A stretch of DNA of 64,000 nt from Thermoleophilia bacterium (GTDB taxonomy: Bacteria; Actinomycetota; Thermoleophilia; Miltoncostaeales; Miltoncostaeaceae): assembly GCA_028285405.1 (NCBI GenBank), contig JANQPH010000032.1, forward strand, positions 52,018 through 116,017, in the 5' to 3' direction. Numbering within the stretch: position 1 is the first letter of the stretch; every line of letters starts with the position of its first letter. Shown piece after piece: positions 24,464 to 32,123 of this stretch. The position numbers were made by a program, and so were the translations under genes. The notes under the pieces were generated by a model. That model ran no database searches. It was given only the letters and a program-made list of their open reading frames with translations, and was not told where the DNA came from.

Positions 24464-25110
24464 GGGGCCAGGCCTTCGCCGGCGGTGTCGCCGGGGGCGC
24501 GCAACAGCAGCCGCAACTCGGACCCGATGCCCGACGCGCCCGCGATCTCGAGTGCATCGCGGGCGCCGACGCGCAGCGAGACGACGCGTGTTCCCCCGAG
24601 CGACTCGCCGTCTCCGACCGAGAGCAGCTCGGCGGCGCTGACGACGACCCGGGCCGACCCCCCGGGGTCGGAGCCTGCGAGCACGACATCGACGCGTGCG
24701 CCCGGCCGGATGCCGGGCCCGGGTTCGGCGACGTTCACCGAGATGGCTCGCTCCCCGGGCAGCAGGGGCCTCACGCCGACATCGGCCCGGCCCTCGAGCG
24801 CCCCCGGCGTCACCGGCTCACCGGCGGCCAGGCCGACCGCGACGATCCCGTCGATCGCCTGCTCGGGACGCTGGAGCACCCCCTCGAGCGCGGGCGCGTG
24901 CGGCACCTCCACTCGCTCGAGGAGCTCTCCGACGTGTTGGCCCGAGAGCCGGACACCCGCGGGAATCTCCTCCCGGGCGACGACAATGCTGGCGGTTGGC
25001 GAGTGGTCCCGCCCCCCGAGCGTGGCGAGGGCGGCGACCCCGAGCGCAACCGAGGCGAGCAGCCACCCCGCCCCGGGGCGCCGCACGAGCCCACCGAGCC
25101 GGCGCATCAT
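24460..25110 (-). CDS. CpaB-like SAF domain protein
   Basis: Flp pilus assembly protein CpaB/RcpC homologue. The 216-residue product has one N-terminal membrane helix (about 13-29), then a SAF domain with SIVVAREEIPAGVRL (about 39-53) and a RcpC-like domain with ISVNV. CpaB is thought to support the pilus outside the membrane. The ATG at 25110 overlaps the upstream stop as ATGA; a second ATG follows at once. No secretin gene is present, consistent with a single-membrane cell. Confidence 0.82.
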   Translation of the reverse strand: MMRRLGGLVRRPGAGWLLASVALGVAALATLGGRDHSPTASIVVAREEIPAGVRLSGQHVGELLERVEVPHAPALEGVLQRPEQAIDGIVAVGLAAGEPVTPGALEGRADVGVRPLLPGERAISVNVAEPGPGIRPGARVDVVLAGSDPGGSARVVVSAAELLSVGDGESLGGTRVVSLRVGARDALEIAGASGIGSELRLLLRAPGDTAGEGLAP

Positions 25111-25598
25111 GTGCCGGCGGCACCGCAACGCGCGCACGGGCCCCCGTGCACGTGTCGCCCTCCCCGGCACCAGTGGCACTCGACGCCCGCTCGACCCGCC
25201 CACCTGGCGATCGCCCGTGCGCCGAGGCCCGCGACACCATCGGGGCCCGGGGCACTCGCGAGCGCCGACGCGAGCGTCCGAAGGCGCCCCGCGAGTCCAT
25301 CGGTCGCGTCGGCGCACCAGCGCCGCCCGACGGTAACCAGGAACGCTCGCGATCCCGGCTCGTCGGGGAGGCGCACGATCTCGGCGCGGGCGGCCAGGGC
25401 GGCATCCCAGAGCGGCGCCGCGCCCGGGTCGGTGACCGGGTCGGCGGCCAGCACGATCGGCTCGGCGACCGCATCCAGCTGCTCCAGCGCGTCCTCCAGC
25501 ACGGGCGGGGCCCAGCCGCGCCGGCTGCGACCGCGCGCGACGACATGCAGATCCGGAGCCGGATCCAACCCAAGCGATGTGTCGACGACGAGCACCAT
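25107..25598 (-). CDS. Zinc-ribbon protein of the Tad operon, unknown function
   Basis: A 163-residue protein I cannot assign. The N-terminal two thirds look like a small alpha/beta domain (MVLVVDTSLGLDP, then a variable region), and the C-terminus has a four-cysteine ribbon CHWC...CARC (about 141-159), probably binding zinc. The ATG at 25598 starts 11 nt after the response regulator stop. It is coupled to cpaB by an ATGA overlap, so a role in pilus assembly or its control is inferred from position only. Confidence 0.65.
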   Translation of the reverse strand: MVLVVDTSLGLDPAPDLHVVARGRSRRGWAPPVLEDALEQLDAVAEPIVLAADPVTDPGAAPLWDAALAARAEIVRLPDEPGSRAFLVTVGRRWCADATDGLAGRLRTLASALASAPGPDGVAGLGARAIARWAGRAGVECHWCRGGRHVHGGPCARCGAAGT

Positions 25599-25609
25599 GG
25601 CCGGGTGCG

Positions 25610-26335
25610 TCAGGCGTCGTCGGGGAGGAGTCGGTAGCCCACTCCCCAGACGTTGTCGACGAACCTGCCACCACCCGACGCCGCGAGCTTCCGACGGAGC
25701 CGACTCGCATGGCTGTCGACCGTCCGGGTACGCGCCGCGCCGATGTAGCCCCACACGTCTCGCAGCAGCTCGTGTTTGGTCATCACGCGGCGCGGGTCCT
25801 TCGCGAGCGCCGCCAGGAGCGCGAACTCCTTGGCGGACAGCGGGACGCGGCGGCCGTCGACCGCGGCGCAGCGCGCGTTGCGGTCGACCTCGAGCGGGCC
25901 GACCCGGAGCGTGGAGCAGATCGCCGCCCCGCGCGCGCGTCTCAGCGCCGCTCCGAGCCGGGCGACCAGCTCGGGGTAGTGCACGGGCTTGATCACGTAG
26001 TCGTCTGCGCCGCGCTGGATCCCGCGCACGATCGCGTGCGGTGTCGGCGCGGCGGCCGAGAGCACCACGGGCATCCCGGCGTCCCATGCGTCCTCCACCC
26101 TGCCCTCGCGCACCGTCCCGAGCAGTTCGAGTCCGCTCATCGCTGGCAGCTCCTGCTCGACCAGCGCGATGTCGGGCGGGGCCTCTCGGAGGACCCGAAG
26201 CGCCTCCTCGCCCGTGGCGGCGACGAGCGGCTCGAAGCCGTCGTGCCGGAGATTTCGCTGCAGGTCCTTCAGCACCTCACGGTCGGAGTCGACCACCAAC
26301 ACCGTCGGCGCCATCTCGCCGAGCACACCCGTCAT
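25610..26335 (-). CDS. OmpR-type response regulator with Asp-to-Glu receiver
   Basis: A 241-residue protein with a receiver domain (about 9-125) and a winged-helix DNA-binding domain (about 140-240, ending NVWGVGYRLLPDDA). Receiver residues D16 and D18, S93 and K116 are in place, but the phospho-acceptor position in ALVEQELPAMSG is Glu60 instead of Asp. Glu can mimic phospho-Asp, so the protein may be always active. No histidine kinase gene is adjacent. ATG at 26335 overlaps the DUF192 stop as ATGA; a second ATG seven codons in is possible. Likely regulator of the Tad operon it belongs to. Confidence 0.85.
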   Translation of the reverse strand: MTGVLGEMAPTVLVVDSDREVLKDLQRNLRHDGFEPLVAATGEEALRVLREAPPDIALVEQELPAMSGLELLGTVREGRVEDAWDAGMPVVLSAAAPTPHAIVRGIQRGADDYVIKPVHYPELVARLGAALRRARGAAICSTLRVGPLEVDRNARCAAVDGRRVPLSAKEFALLAALAKDPRRVMTKHELLRDVWGYIGAARTRTVDSHASRLRRKLAASGGGRFVDNVWGVGYRLLPDDA

Positions 26336-26853
26336 CGGCCTCCCCCTCGTCGTTCGTCCGCCGGGCCGTTCCGGCCGTCGCGGGTATGAGGGTTGGGCGG
26401 ATCGGTTTCTCCCCCCTTCCTCGACACGCGCTCTCCGCAATTTGCGCACTTCTCGTCCACATCTCGGCCCAGAGCACGTCGAATCGCCGCGCTCGAGGCG
26501 CACAGGACGTCGCCGCGGCGCACCGCCACCCCCGGGGCCACCTCGACGACCGCCCTCGCGTGGCGGCATCCGGCGAGCCGCCACGGGGCCACCTGTCCGT
26601 CGACGCGAACCACCCGGCCCCCGTCTCCGAGCCAGACACAGGCGATTCGCTGGCGCATGCCGACGGTGTGGACGCTGCGACATCCCGGAATCAGGAGGCC
26701 GCCCTCGGGCGGCAGCTCGGACGTCGCGAGCAGGCCGATCGTCCTGGCCAGGCGCCCAGAGGCGACGTGGCATCGGCTGAGCAGCCTCGGCCCGTCCGCG
26801 TGGTGGATGTCGCCCCAGCACGGCGCCGTCGTGCCGATGTCGAGCCCGAACAC
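26332..26853 (-). CDS. DUF192 family protein
   Basis: First gene of the Tad operon as far as can be seen. The 173-residue product has the DUF192 pattern GLLIPGCRSVHTVGMRQRI (about 52-70), followed by VVRVDGQVAPWR and AVVEVAPG. DUF192 proteins are small beta-rich proteins of unknown biochemical role that often sit near pilus or secretion genes. A CxxC pair (CANC) and a charged Arg/Gly tail follow the domain. The start is given as GTG 26853; the domain itself would allow a later start. A strong hairpin lies 28-50 nt upstream. Confidence 0.72.
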   Translation of the reverse strand: MFGLDIGTTAPCWGDIHHADGPRLLSRCHVASGRLARTIGLLATSELPPEGGLLIPGCRSVHTVGMRQRIACVWLGDGGRVVRVDGQVAPWRLAGCRHARAVVEVAPGVAVRRGDVLCASSAAIRRALGRDVDEKCANCGERVSRKGGETDPPNPHTRDGRNGPADERRGGGR

Positions 26854-26880
26854 GACCTCAGCCTGGCCCGACGGACGCCG

Positions 26881-26903
26881 AGCGGCCGGGCAGCCCGGCC
26901 GCT
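26881..26903. other. GC-rich hairpin upstream of the Tad operon
   Basis: AGCGGCCGG (26881-26889) and CCGGCCGCT (26895-26903) form a perfect 9-bp stem around a 5-nt loop. It lies in the 5' region of the DUF192-Tad transcript. A 10-bp palindrome GACCCGGGTC follows at 26916-26925. Attenuator, operator or terminator of an unseen transcript are all possible. Confidence 0.4.
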
Positions 26904-27006
26904 CCTGACACCCCCGACCCGGGTCAGACCCCCATGCGGCACGATCCGCGCGCCATCCGTCGCGAACGCCTCCGCGTTGGAGCGCTCCGAGAAGAGCCGG
27001 CCGAGG

Positions 27007-27118
27007 CCATCTCTAGGCTCGGATTCCAAGATGGTGGCTGAGGAAACGGTGCTTCCCGCAAGGGACGCGTGCTCGGGTTCGGCGGGCCTCTGGCCCGCCA
27101 CTCGGGTCATCGGGCACG
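27007..27118 (+). other. Possible structured leader RNA
   Basis: In the 271-bp interval before the 27125 gene several stems can be drawn on the plus strand: CCATCT (27007-27012) with AGATGG (27030-27035), GGAA with TTCC near 27042-27056, GCGTGC (27066-27071) with GCACGC (27113-27118), and inside it the perfect hairpin GGCGGGCC/GGCCCGCC (27081-27099, 3-nt loop). The pile-up just before a start codon suggests a structured leader. I match it to no known riboswitch class. Confidence 0.3.
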
Positions 27119-27124
27119 CCTGAC

Positions 27125-27553
27125 GTGAGGGCCGACGACCCCCGAGACGTGCTGGCAGCGGTTCGGCGCATGGAGGACGAGCTCGCCCGCGTGCGGGCGT
27201 CCGCCGAGCCGATCCCGGCGCGAGACGACATCGCCCGGCTGCGCGAGGAGTTCGAGGCCGATGCGGCGCGCGAGCGGACGGCCCTGGTTCAGGACCTGGA
27301 GGTGCTCCTCGAGGTCATGGAGGCCGGCTGGCGTCGCACCCACGCCGAGCTCGAGCGGCTCGGCGCCGAGGTGTCACAGCTGCGAGAGGTCGTGTCCGAC
27401 GCCAGCGACGCGCTCGCCGGAGCGAAGTTCGAGGTTCGCCTCCGCGGTGAGGGCGACGAGCGCAACGGTCACGCGACCAGATGGGAGCGGTGGTCGGCGG
27501 GCGAGCGCCCCAGCCAACGGCACGCCCGACAGCAGGGGCGCCCCACCCCCTAG
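27125..27553 (+). CDS. Coiled-coil protein, unknown function
   Basis: A 142-residue soluble protein, rich in Glu, Arg, Ala and Leu, with heptad-like coiled-coil segments at about 5-30 and 36-95 and a disordered charged tail. G or C dominates third codon positions, supporting the frame. GTG start at 27125. It stands alone on the plus strand between the Tad operon and the convergent 27568 gene (14-nt gap containing the palindrome GGCCCGCGGGCC). No family recognised. Confidence 0.6.
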   Translation: MRADDPRDVLAAVRRMEDELARVRASAEPIPARDDIARLREEFEADAARERTALVQDLEVLLEVMEAGWRRTHAELERLGAEVSQLREVVSDASDALAGAKFEVRLRGEGDERNGHATRWERWSAGERPSQRHARQQGRPTP

Positions 27554-27567
27554 GCTGGCCCGCGGGC

Positions 27568-27876
27568 CTACGGACTCGGCCGAAGCGCCCCTTGGAGGGC
27601 GGTCATCGCACGGGCGAACATGAGGCCCATGGCATCGGCCGCCTGATCCGGATCCGGCCGGGGCTCCATGGCCCGCATCCCGGCGGTGGCAAGGATCACC
27701 GCCTGCTGGATGATCTGCCAGCGGTCGACGGCCCCGAGCTGCCCACCGGACTCCTGCTGCATCTCCTCGAGGGCATCCCGCTGCGCTCGCATCAGCTCCT
27801 TGAGCCGCTCCTTGAACTCGTCACCGGCGCCCTCACCGAAGGCGAAGTTGAACGGGAAGTCGGGGTCGTCGCTCAT
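27568..27876 (-). CDS. Small acidic helical protein, unknown function
   Basis: A 102-residue protein beginning MSDDPDFPFNFAFG, followed by a helical region with EFKERLKELMRAQRDALEEM and a second helix pair. The ATG at 27876 is preceded by AGGAGGAG two nucleotides upstream, a strong though close ribosome site. The short Phe/Pro-rich N-terminus resembles the start of actinobacterial zinc-metalloprotease-like proteins, but the product is far too short to be one. It lies 103 bp downstream of folP on the same strand and might be read from the same transcript. Confidence 0.65.
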   Translation of the reverse strand: MSDDPDFPFNFAFGEGAGDEFKERLKELMRAQRDALEEMQQESGGQLGAVDRWQIIQQAVILATAGMRAMEPRPDPDQAADAMGLMFARAMTALQGALRPSP

Positions 27877-27979
27877 CGCTCCTCCTCACACCCGCCCAGC
27901 ACCTCTGAGCGCTCGGGTGTCCACTTGCAGTCAAGCATCCGAGCAGGATGACCGGCCGGCCACCGGTGCCGCCCGCCCC

Positions 27980-28867
27980 TCACCCGGGCAGGTGATGCCA
28001 GGTGCGTGGCCGGCCCGTTGCGAGCGCCTCGGCGACGAGGATCACATCCCGCATGAAGCCGACATCGTGGACGCGGAAGATCCTGGCCCCGGCGAGGACG
28101 CCCCACACGATCCCGGCAGCCGTCCCCGCCACGCGCCGCGACGCGGACGCGCCCGTGATCGAGCCGAGCACCTTCTTGTTGCTGATCGGGAGGAAGACGG
28201 GGCGACCCAGTCCCGCAAGCTCCTCCAGGCGACGGAGCACCTCGAGATCCTGGTACGGAGACGTACCGAGCCCGATTCCTGGATCGACGACCACCTGCTC
28301 CGGCCGGATTCCCGCCTCGCCCGCGCCGTCGATGGCCTCGAGCGCCCACGCGGACACGTGCGCAACGGGGTCGGTCGACGCGTAGAACGCGGGGCGCCGC
28401 TTGGGCGGACCGAAGAAATGCGTCAGCACGACCCCGGCGCCGGCGCCCGCGGCGATCGTCGCCATCTCCCGGCTCCGCAGCCCGGTGGGGTCGTTCAGGA
28501 TGGACGCGCCGGCACCGAGCGCCTCGCTCGCGACCTCCGGGGTGAACGTGTCGATCGCGATCGGCACGTCCAGCTCGGTGTGCAGCCGCTCGATGACCGG
28601 CACGACGCGGTGGGCCTCCTCGGCCGGGGAGATCGCCGGCGTGTCGCGCAGCGTCTGGCCCCCTACCTCGACGATGTCGGCGCCGGCGGCCGCGAGCTGG
28701 ATGCCCCTCGAGACCAGCTCGTCGAGCCGGGCCGAGCCCGCCGGGTCGCTGAACGAGTCGGGCGTGCTGTTGAGGATCCCCACGATGCGCGAGCGCCTGC
28801 AGTCGATCACACCCCGCGCGTGCCGCCACGATGCGACCGGCGGGGGGGCCGAAGCCGGCGTCGGCAC
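27980..28867 (-). CDS. folP: Dihydropteroate synthase homologue (FolP-like)
   Basis: TIM-barrel enzyme family that joins pABA to the pterin diphosphate in folate synthesis. The 295-residue product has ILNSTPDSFSDP (about 31-42), PIAIDTF, SILNDPTG, VVDPGIGLG and FRVHDV, all family motifs. The usual SRKS pterin/phosphate-binding loop reads SNKK here: the lysine is kept but the arginine is lost. Some actinobacteria carry a second FolP lacking normal activity, so catalysis is not certain. GTG start, 3 nt after thrB; no other folate gene is nearby, which also fits a paralogue. Confidence 0.82.
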   Translation of the reverse strand: MPTPASAPPPVASWRHARGVIDCRRSRIVGILNSTPDSFSDPAGSARLDELVSRGIQLAAAGADIVEVGGQTLRDTPAISPAEEAHRVVPVIERLHTELDVPIAIDTFTPEVASEALGAGASILNDPTGLRSREMATIAAGAGAGVVLTHFFGPPKRRPAFYASTDPVAHVSAWALEAIDGAGEAGIRPEQVVVDPGIGLGTSPYQDLEVLRRLEELAGLGRPVFLPISNKKVLGSITGASASRRVAGTAAGIVWGVLAGARIFRVHDVGFMRDVILVAEALATGRPRTWHHLPG

Positions 28868-28870
28868 CGT

Positions 28871-29806
28871 CTACCCCACGGCCTTGGCGAGGCGGCTCGC
28901 CTCGCTGCCGCCCCAGCGCGCCCTGACCCCGGTCGCGCTCGGCCGGCGCACCTTCACCTCGGAGTCGATCCCGGCCTGCTCGAGCGCCGCCGTCGCCCGG
29001 ACGGCGAGCTCGTCGGCGTCCTCGACGCGGCACCACAGCAACGCGCTCGGGCCCGAGCCCGAGATCGTCACGCCCAGGCATCCACCCTCGCCGCTGAGCG
29101 CCCGCATCTCGCCGATCCCCGGCACGAGCGTCTGCCGCGACGGCTCGTGGACGTCGTCCGCCAGCAGCGGCGGAAGATCCTCGAGGCGGCCGTCCGCGAG
29201 CGCCAGCGTCAGGCCGACCGCCCGGGAGAGAGTGGTGGCGACGACCGGCAGCGGAACGCCGTCGGGAAGCGCGCCGCGCGCGTCGTCGGTCGAGACGCGC
29301 ACGCTCGGGACGGCCACGACGAACGCCAGGTCCTCGGGGGGGCCGAGCACGCGAACCTGTGGACCCGGTGTCACCGCGACGAGCCCGCCGGTCAGACAGG
29401 CGGCAGCGTTGTCGGCATGCCCCTCGAGCTGCGCCGCGCGCGCGAGGATCTCGTCCGGCGACCAGCGCAGCCGACCGAGGGCATTCGCCGCGACGAGGCC
29501 CGCGCAGACCGCCGCGGCGGAGGAGCCGAGCCCCCGGCCGAGCGGGATCCGGTTGCGGCACTCGATCGACAGCCCGTCGAGATCGCCCAACCCTTCGGCG
29601 ATCGCCTCGCAGACGAGGTTGGTCCCGTCCTCGGGAAGCTCGCCCTCGCCTTCGCCGACGACTCGGACCTCGAGCGGGCCCGGCCGCTGGGTCACGACCA
29701 CGGCGTTCGAGAGGTCGAGCGCGACGGCGAGGGTGTCGAAACCGGGGCCCAGGTTCGCCGAGGAGGCCGGGGCGCTCACGATGAGTGCGTCAGCTGAGGA
29801 TGGCAT
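28871..29806 (-). CDS. thrB: Homoserine kinase ThrB
   Basis: GHMP-family kinase making O-phosphohomoserine for threonine synthesis. The 311-residue product has the N-terminal substrate motif SAPASSANLGPGFDTL (about 11-26), the ATP-binding GHMP loop IPLGRGLGSSAAA (about 87-99) and the C-terminal GVTISGSGPS. The ATG at 29806 overlaps the end of thrC by 17 nt. It belongs to the lysA-hom-thrC-thrB-folP operon. Confidence 0.95.
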   Translation of the reverse strand: MPSSADALIVSAPASSANLGPGFDTLAVALDLSNAVVVTQRPGPLEVRVVGEGEGELPEDGTNLVCEAIAEGLGDLDGLSIECRNRIPLGRGLGSSAAAVCAGLVAANALGRLRWSPDEILARAAQLEGHADNAAACLTGGLVAVTPGPQVRVLGPPEDLAFVVAVPSVRVSTDDARGALPDGVPLPVVATTLSRAVGLTLALADGRLEDLPPLLADDVHEPSRQTLVPGIGEMRALSGEGGCLGVTISGSGPSALLWCRVEDADELAVRATAALEQAGIDSEVKVRRPSATGVRARWGGSEASRLAKAVG

Positions 29807-30830
29807 CTTCGATTGCGTCGTAGTCGGCAGGGAGCCGGATCAGCCCTTCGGATCCCGCCGAGGCGAGGTCCGGGTCCTTCAGGCCGGTTCCGGTCAGGAC
29901 ACAGACGACCAGCTCTCCAGGCGAGATATCACCCGAGCCCACTCGGGCGATCAGCCCCGCGACCGAGGCGGCCGAGGCGGGCTCGCAGAAGATCCCCTCG
30001 GTGCGGGCCAGCAGGCGATACGCGTCGAGGATCTCGGCGTCGGTGACCGCGGCGACCCCGCCCCCCGAGTCGTTCATCGCCGAGAGCGCCTGCTCGCCGC
30101 GCGCGGGCTTTCCGATGCGGATTGCCGTGGCGACGGTCTCGGGCCGCTCGACCGGGTGACCGCTCACGAGCGGCGCCGCGCCGGCCGCCTGGAATCCGTA
30201 GAGCCGAGGTACCTTCGGGGCCCGCTCACGCTGGTGGTACTCGGTGAAGCCCATCGAGTACGCGCTGACGTTCCCGGCGTTGCCCACGGGAATGCAGAGG
30301 ACGTCGGGCGCACGGCCGAGCTCGTCGCAGATCTCGAACGCGCCGGTCTTCTGCCCCTCCAGGCGGAAGGGGTTGAGGCTGTTGACGAGCGCGATCTTGT
30401 GCCGGTCGACGAGCACCCGGACGATGTCGAGCGCCTCGTCGAAGCTCCCGTCGATCGCGACCACGCGTGCGCCGTGGACGAGGGCCTGGGCGAGCTTGCC
30501 GCGCGCGATCCGACCCTCCGGCACGAGCACGGCGGCGCGCAGCCCGGCGCGGGCCGCATAGGCGGCGGCGGACGCGCTGGTGTTCCCGGTCGAGGCGCAG
30601 ACGACCGCGGCAGCCCCCTCCTGCATGGCCTTCGAGACGGCGACGCACATCCCCCGGTCCTTGAAGCTGCCGGTCGGATTCGAGCCCTCGAGCTTGACCC
30701 GGACGTCGACGCCGAGGCGCTCCGAGAGGCCGGGGAGCGGCACCAGCGGCGTCCCCCCCTCGCCCAGCGTGACGATGGGCTCTCCGTCCGGGAGCGGCAG
30801 GAACTCCCGATAGCGCTCGATGATGGACAC
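29790..30830 (-). CDS. thrC: Threonine synthase ThrC
   Basis: PLP enzyme converting O-phosphohomoserine to threonine. The 346-residue product binds PLP through K57 in NPTGSFKDRG, and has ASTGNTSASAAAYAARAG and the phosphate-binding VGNAGNVSAY loop. Length matches the short (class I, about 350) bacterial type. The GTG at 30830 lies 3 nt after the hom stop. Neighbouring hom and thrB complete the branch from aspartate semialdehyde to threonine. Confidence 0.96.
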   Translation of the reverse strand: MSIIERYREFLPLPDGEPIVTLGEGGTPLVPLPGLSERLGVDVRVKLEGSNPTGSFKDRGMCVAVSKAMQEGAAAVVCASTGNTSASAAAYAARAGLRAAVLVPEGRIARGKLAQALVHGARVVAIDGSFDEALDIVRVLVDRHKIALVNSLNPFRLEGQKTGAFEICDELGRAPDVLCIPVGNAGNVSAYSMGFTEYHQRERAPKVPRLYGFQAAGAAPLVSGHPVERPETVATAIRIGKPARGEQALSAMNDSGGGVAAVTDAEILDAYRLLARTEGIFCEPASAASVAGLIARVGSGDISPGELVVCVLTGTGLKDPDLASAGSEGLIRLPADYDAIEDAILS

Positions 30831-30833
30831 GGC

Positions 30834-32123
30834 TCAGCGGCCGTCGCCGTTGCCGATGACGTGCAGCACCACCGGGGGCTCGCGCACGTCCTCGAGTCCG
30901 CTGATCCGCTCGACCGCGGCCCGCATGCGCTCCTCGCGCCCCTCATGGAGGATCATCACGAGGCGAGCGGCGTCGCCCTGGCCCTGCTGGAGCACGGTCT
31001 CAATCGACAGCTCTCCGTCGGCGAGCGCCGAGGCGACGCGGGCGAGCACCCCCGGCCGGTCCCGAACCGACAGGCGCATGTAGAACGCGCTTCGAAGCGC
31101 TCCGGGCGGCGCGATCGGCCGGCCCGCATCGGCGAGCGCGTTGTGCAGGAACGACCCGCGCTGCGTGCCGAGGATCGAGAGCACGTCCGCGAGCACCGCC
31201 GATGCCGTCTCGCTCCCGCCCGCGCCGGGCCCGACCAGCATGATCTCCCCGGCCCCCGGCGACTCGAGCAGCACGGCGTTGTCCGCGCCCTCGACCGACG
31301 CCAGCCGGTGACCGTGGGGGACGAGCGCCGGGAACACCCGCGCCGAGACGGCGCCGTCGACCAGCTCCGCGACCCCCAGGAGCTTCACCGCGAAGCCGAG
31401 ACCGTCCGCGATCTCGACGTCCTCGGCGTGCAGGCCGTCGATCCCCTCGAACGGGACGTCGCCGAAGCGCACCCGGGTGTGGAACGCGATCGAGCTGAGG
31501 ATCGCGATCTTCGCCGCGGCGTCGGCGCCGCCGACGTCCTCGGTCGGGTCGGCCTCCGCGTAGCCCAGCTCCTGGGCCAGCGCCAGCGCCGCCTCGTAGT
31601 CGAGACCCGCCCGCCGCATCCGCGTCAGGACGAAGTTGGTGGTGCCGTTGACGATCCCCGTGAGCCGGTCGATCTCCGCGGCCAGCAGCGACTCGCGCAG
31701 AACCTTGATCACCGGGATCGCGCCGCCGGCGGCGGCCTCGAACCGCAGCTCGGTTCCCGCGGTGGCCGCCAGCTCGAGCAGCGCGTCGCCCTCCCGCGAG
31801 AGCAGCTGCTTGTTGGCGGTGACCACCGGGCGACCGGACTCGAGCGCCCGGCGCACGAAGCCGCTGGTCGGATCCACGCCGCCCATGAGCTCGACGACCA
31901 TGCCGACCTCCGGATCGGCGAGCACGTCCTCCGGGTCGGTCGTAAGCAGCGCGGGATCGACGCCCGGGCGCGGGCGGGTCGGGTCGCGGACGAGGATGGG
32001 ACCGGCCTCGAGCCGATGGCCGGACGCCCGCTCGATCGTGGGCCCACCCTCGGTGATCGCCTGCACGAAGGCCTGCCCGACGGTTCCGCAGCCGAGCAGC
32101 CCGATCCGGACCGGAGCGCTCAC
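30834..32123 (-). CDS. hom: Homoserine dehydrogenase
   Basis: NAD(P)H-dependent reduction of aspartate semialdehyde to homoserine, the branch point for threonine and methionine. The 429-residue product has the Rossmann motif IGLLGCGTVGQAF (about 7-19), VVTANKQLL, the signature GIVNGTTNFVLTRM and the active-site region YAEADPTEDVGG, then a C-terminal ACT domain (about 345-420) that usually gives threonine feedback inhibition. GTG at 32123 overlaps the lysA stop as GTGA. Confidence 0.96.
   Translation of the reverse strand: MSAPVRIGLLGCGTVGQAFVQAITEGGPTIERASGHRLEAGPILVRDPTRPRPGVDPALLTTDPEDVLADPEVGMVVELMGGVDPTSGFVRRALESGRPVVTANKQLLSREGDALLELAATAGTELRFEAAAGGAIPVIKVLRESLLAAEIDRLTGIVNGTTNFVLTRMRRAGLDYEAALALAQELGYAEADPTEDVGGADAAAKIAILSSIAFHTRVRFGDVPFEGIDGLHAEDVEIADGLGFAVKLLGVAELVDGAVSARVFPALVPHGHRLASVEGADNAVLLESPGAGEIMLVGPGAGGSETASAVLADVLSILGTQRGSFLHNALADAGRPIAPPGALRSAFYMRLSVRDRPGVLARVASALADGELSIETVLQQGQGDAARLVMILHEGREERMRAAVERISGLEDVREPPVVLHVIGNGDGR

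Noticed and set aside
27040..27118. Candidate cyclic-di-GMP or other known riboswitch before the 27125 gene
   Set aside because: The conserved cores of the GEMM, cobalamin, TPP, glycine and fluoride classes are not present. Only a generic structured region is reported.
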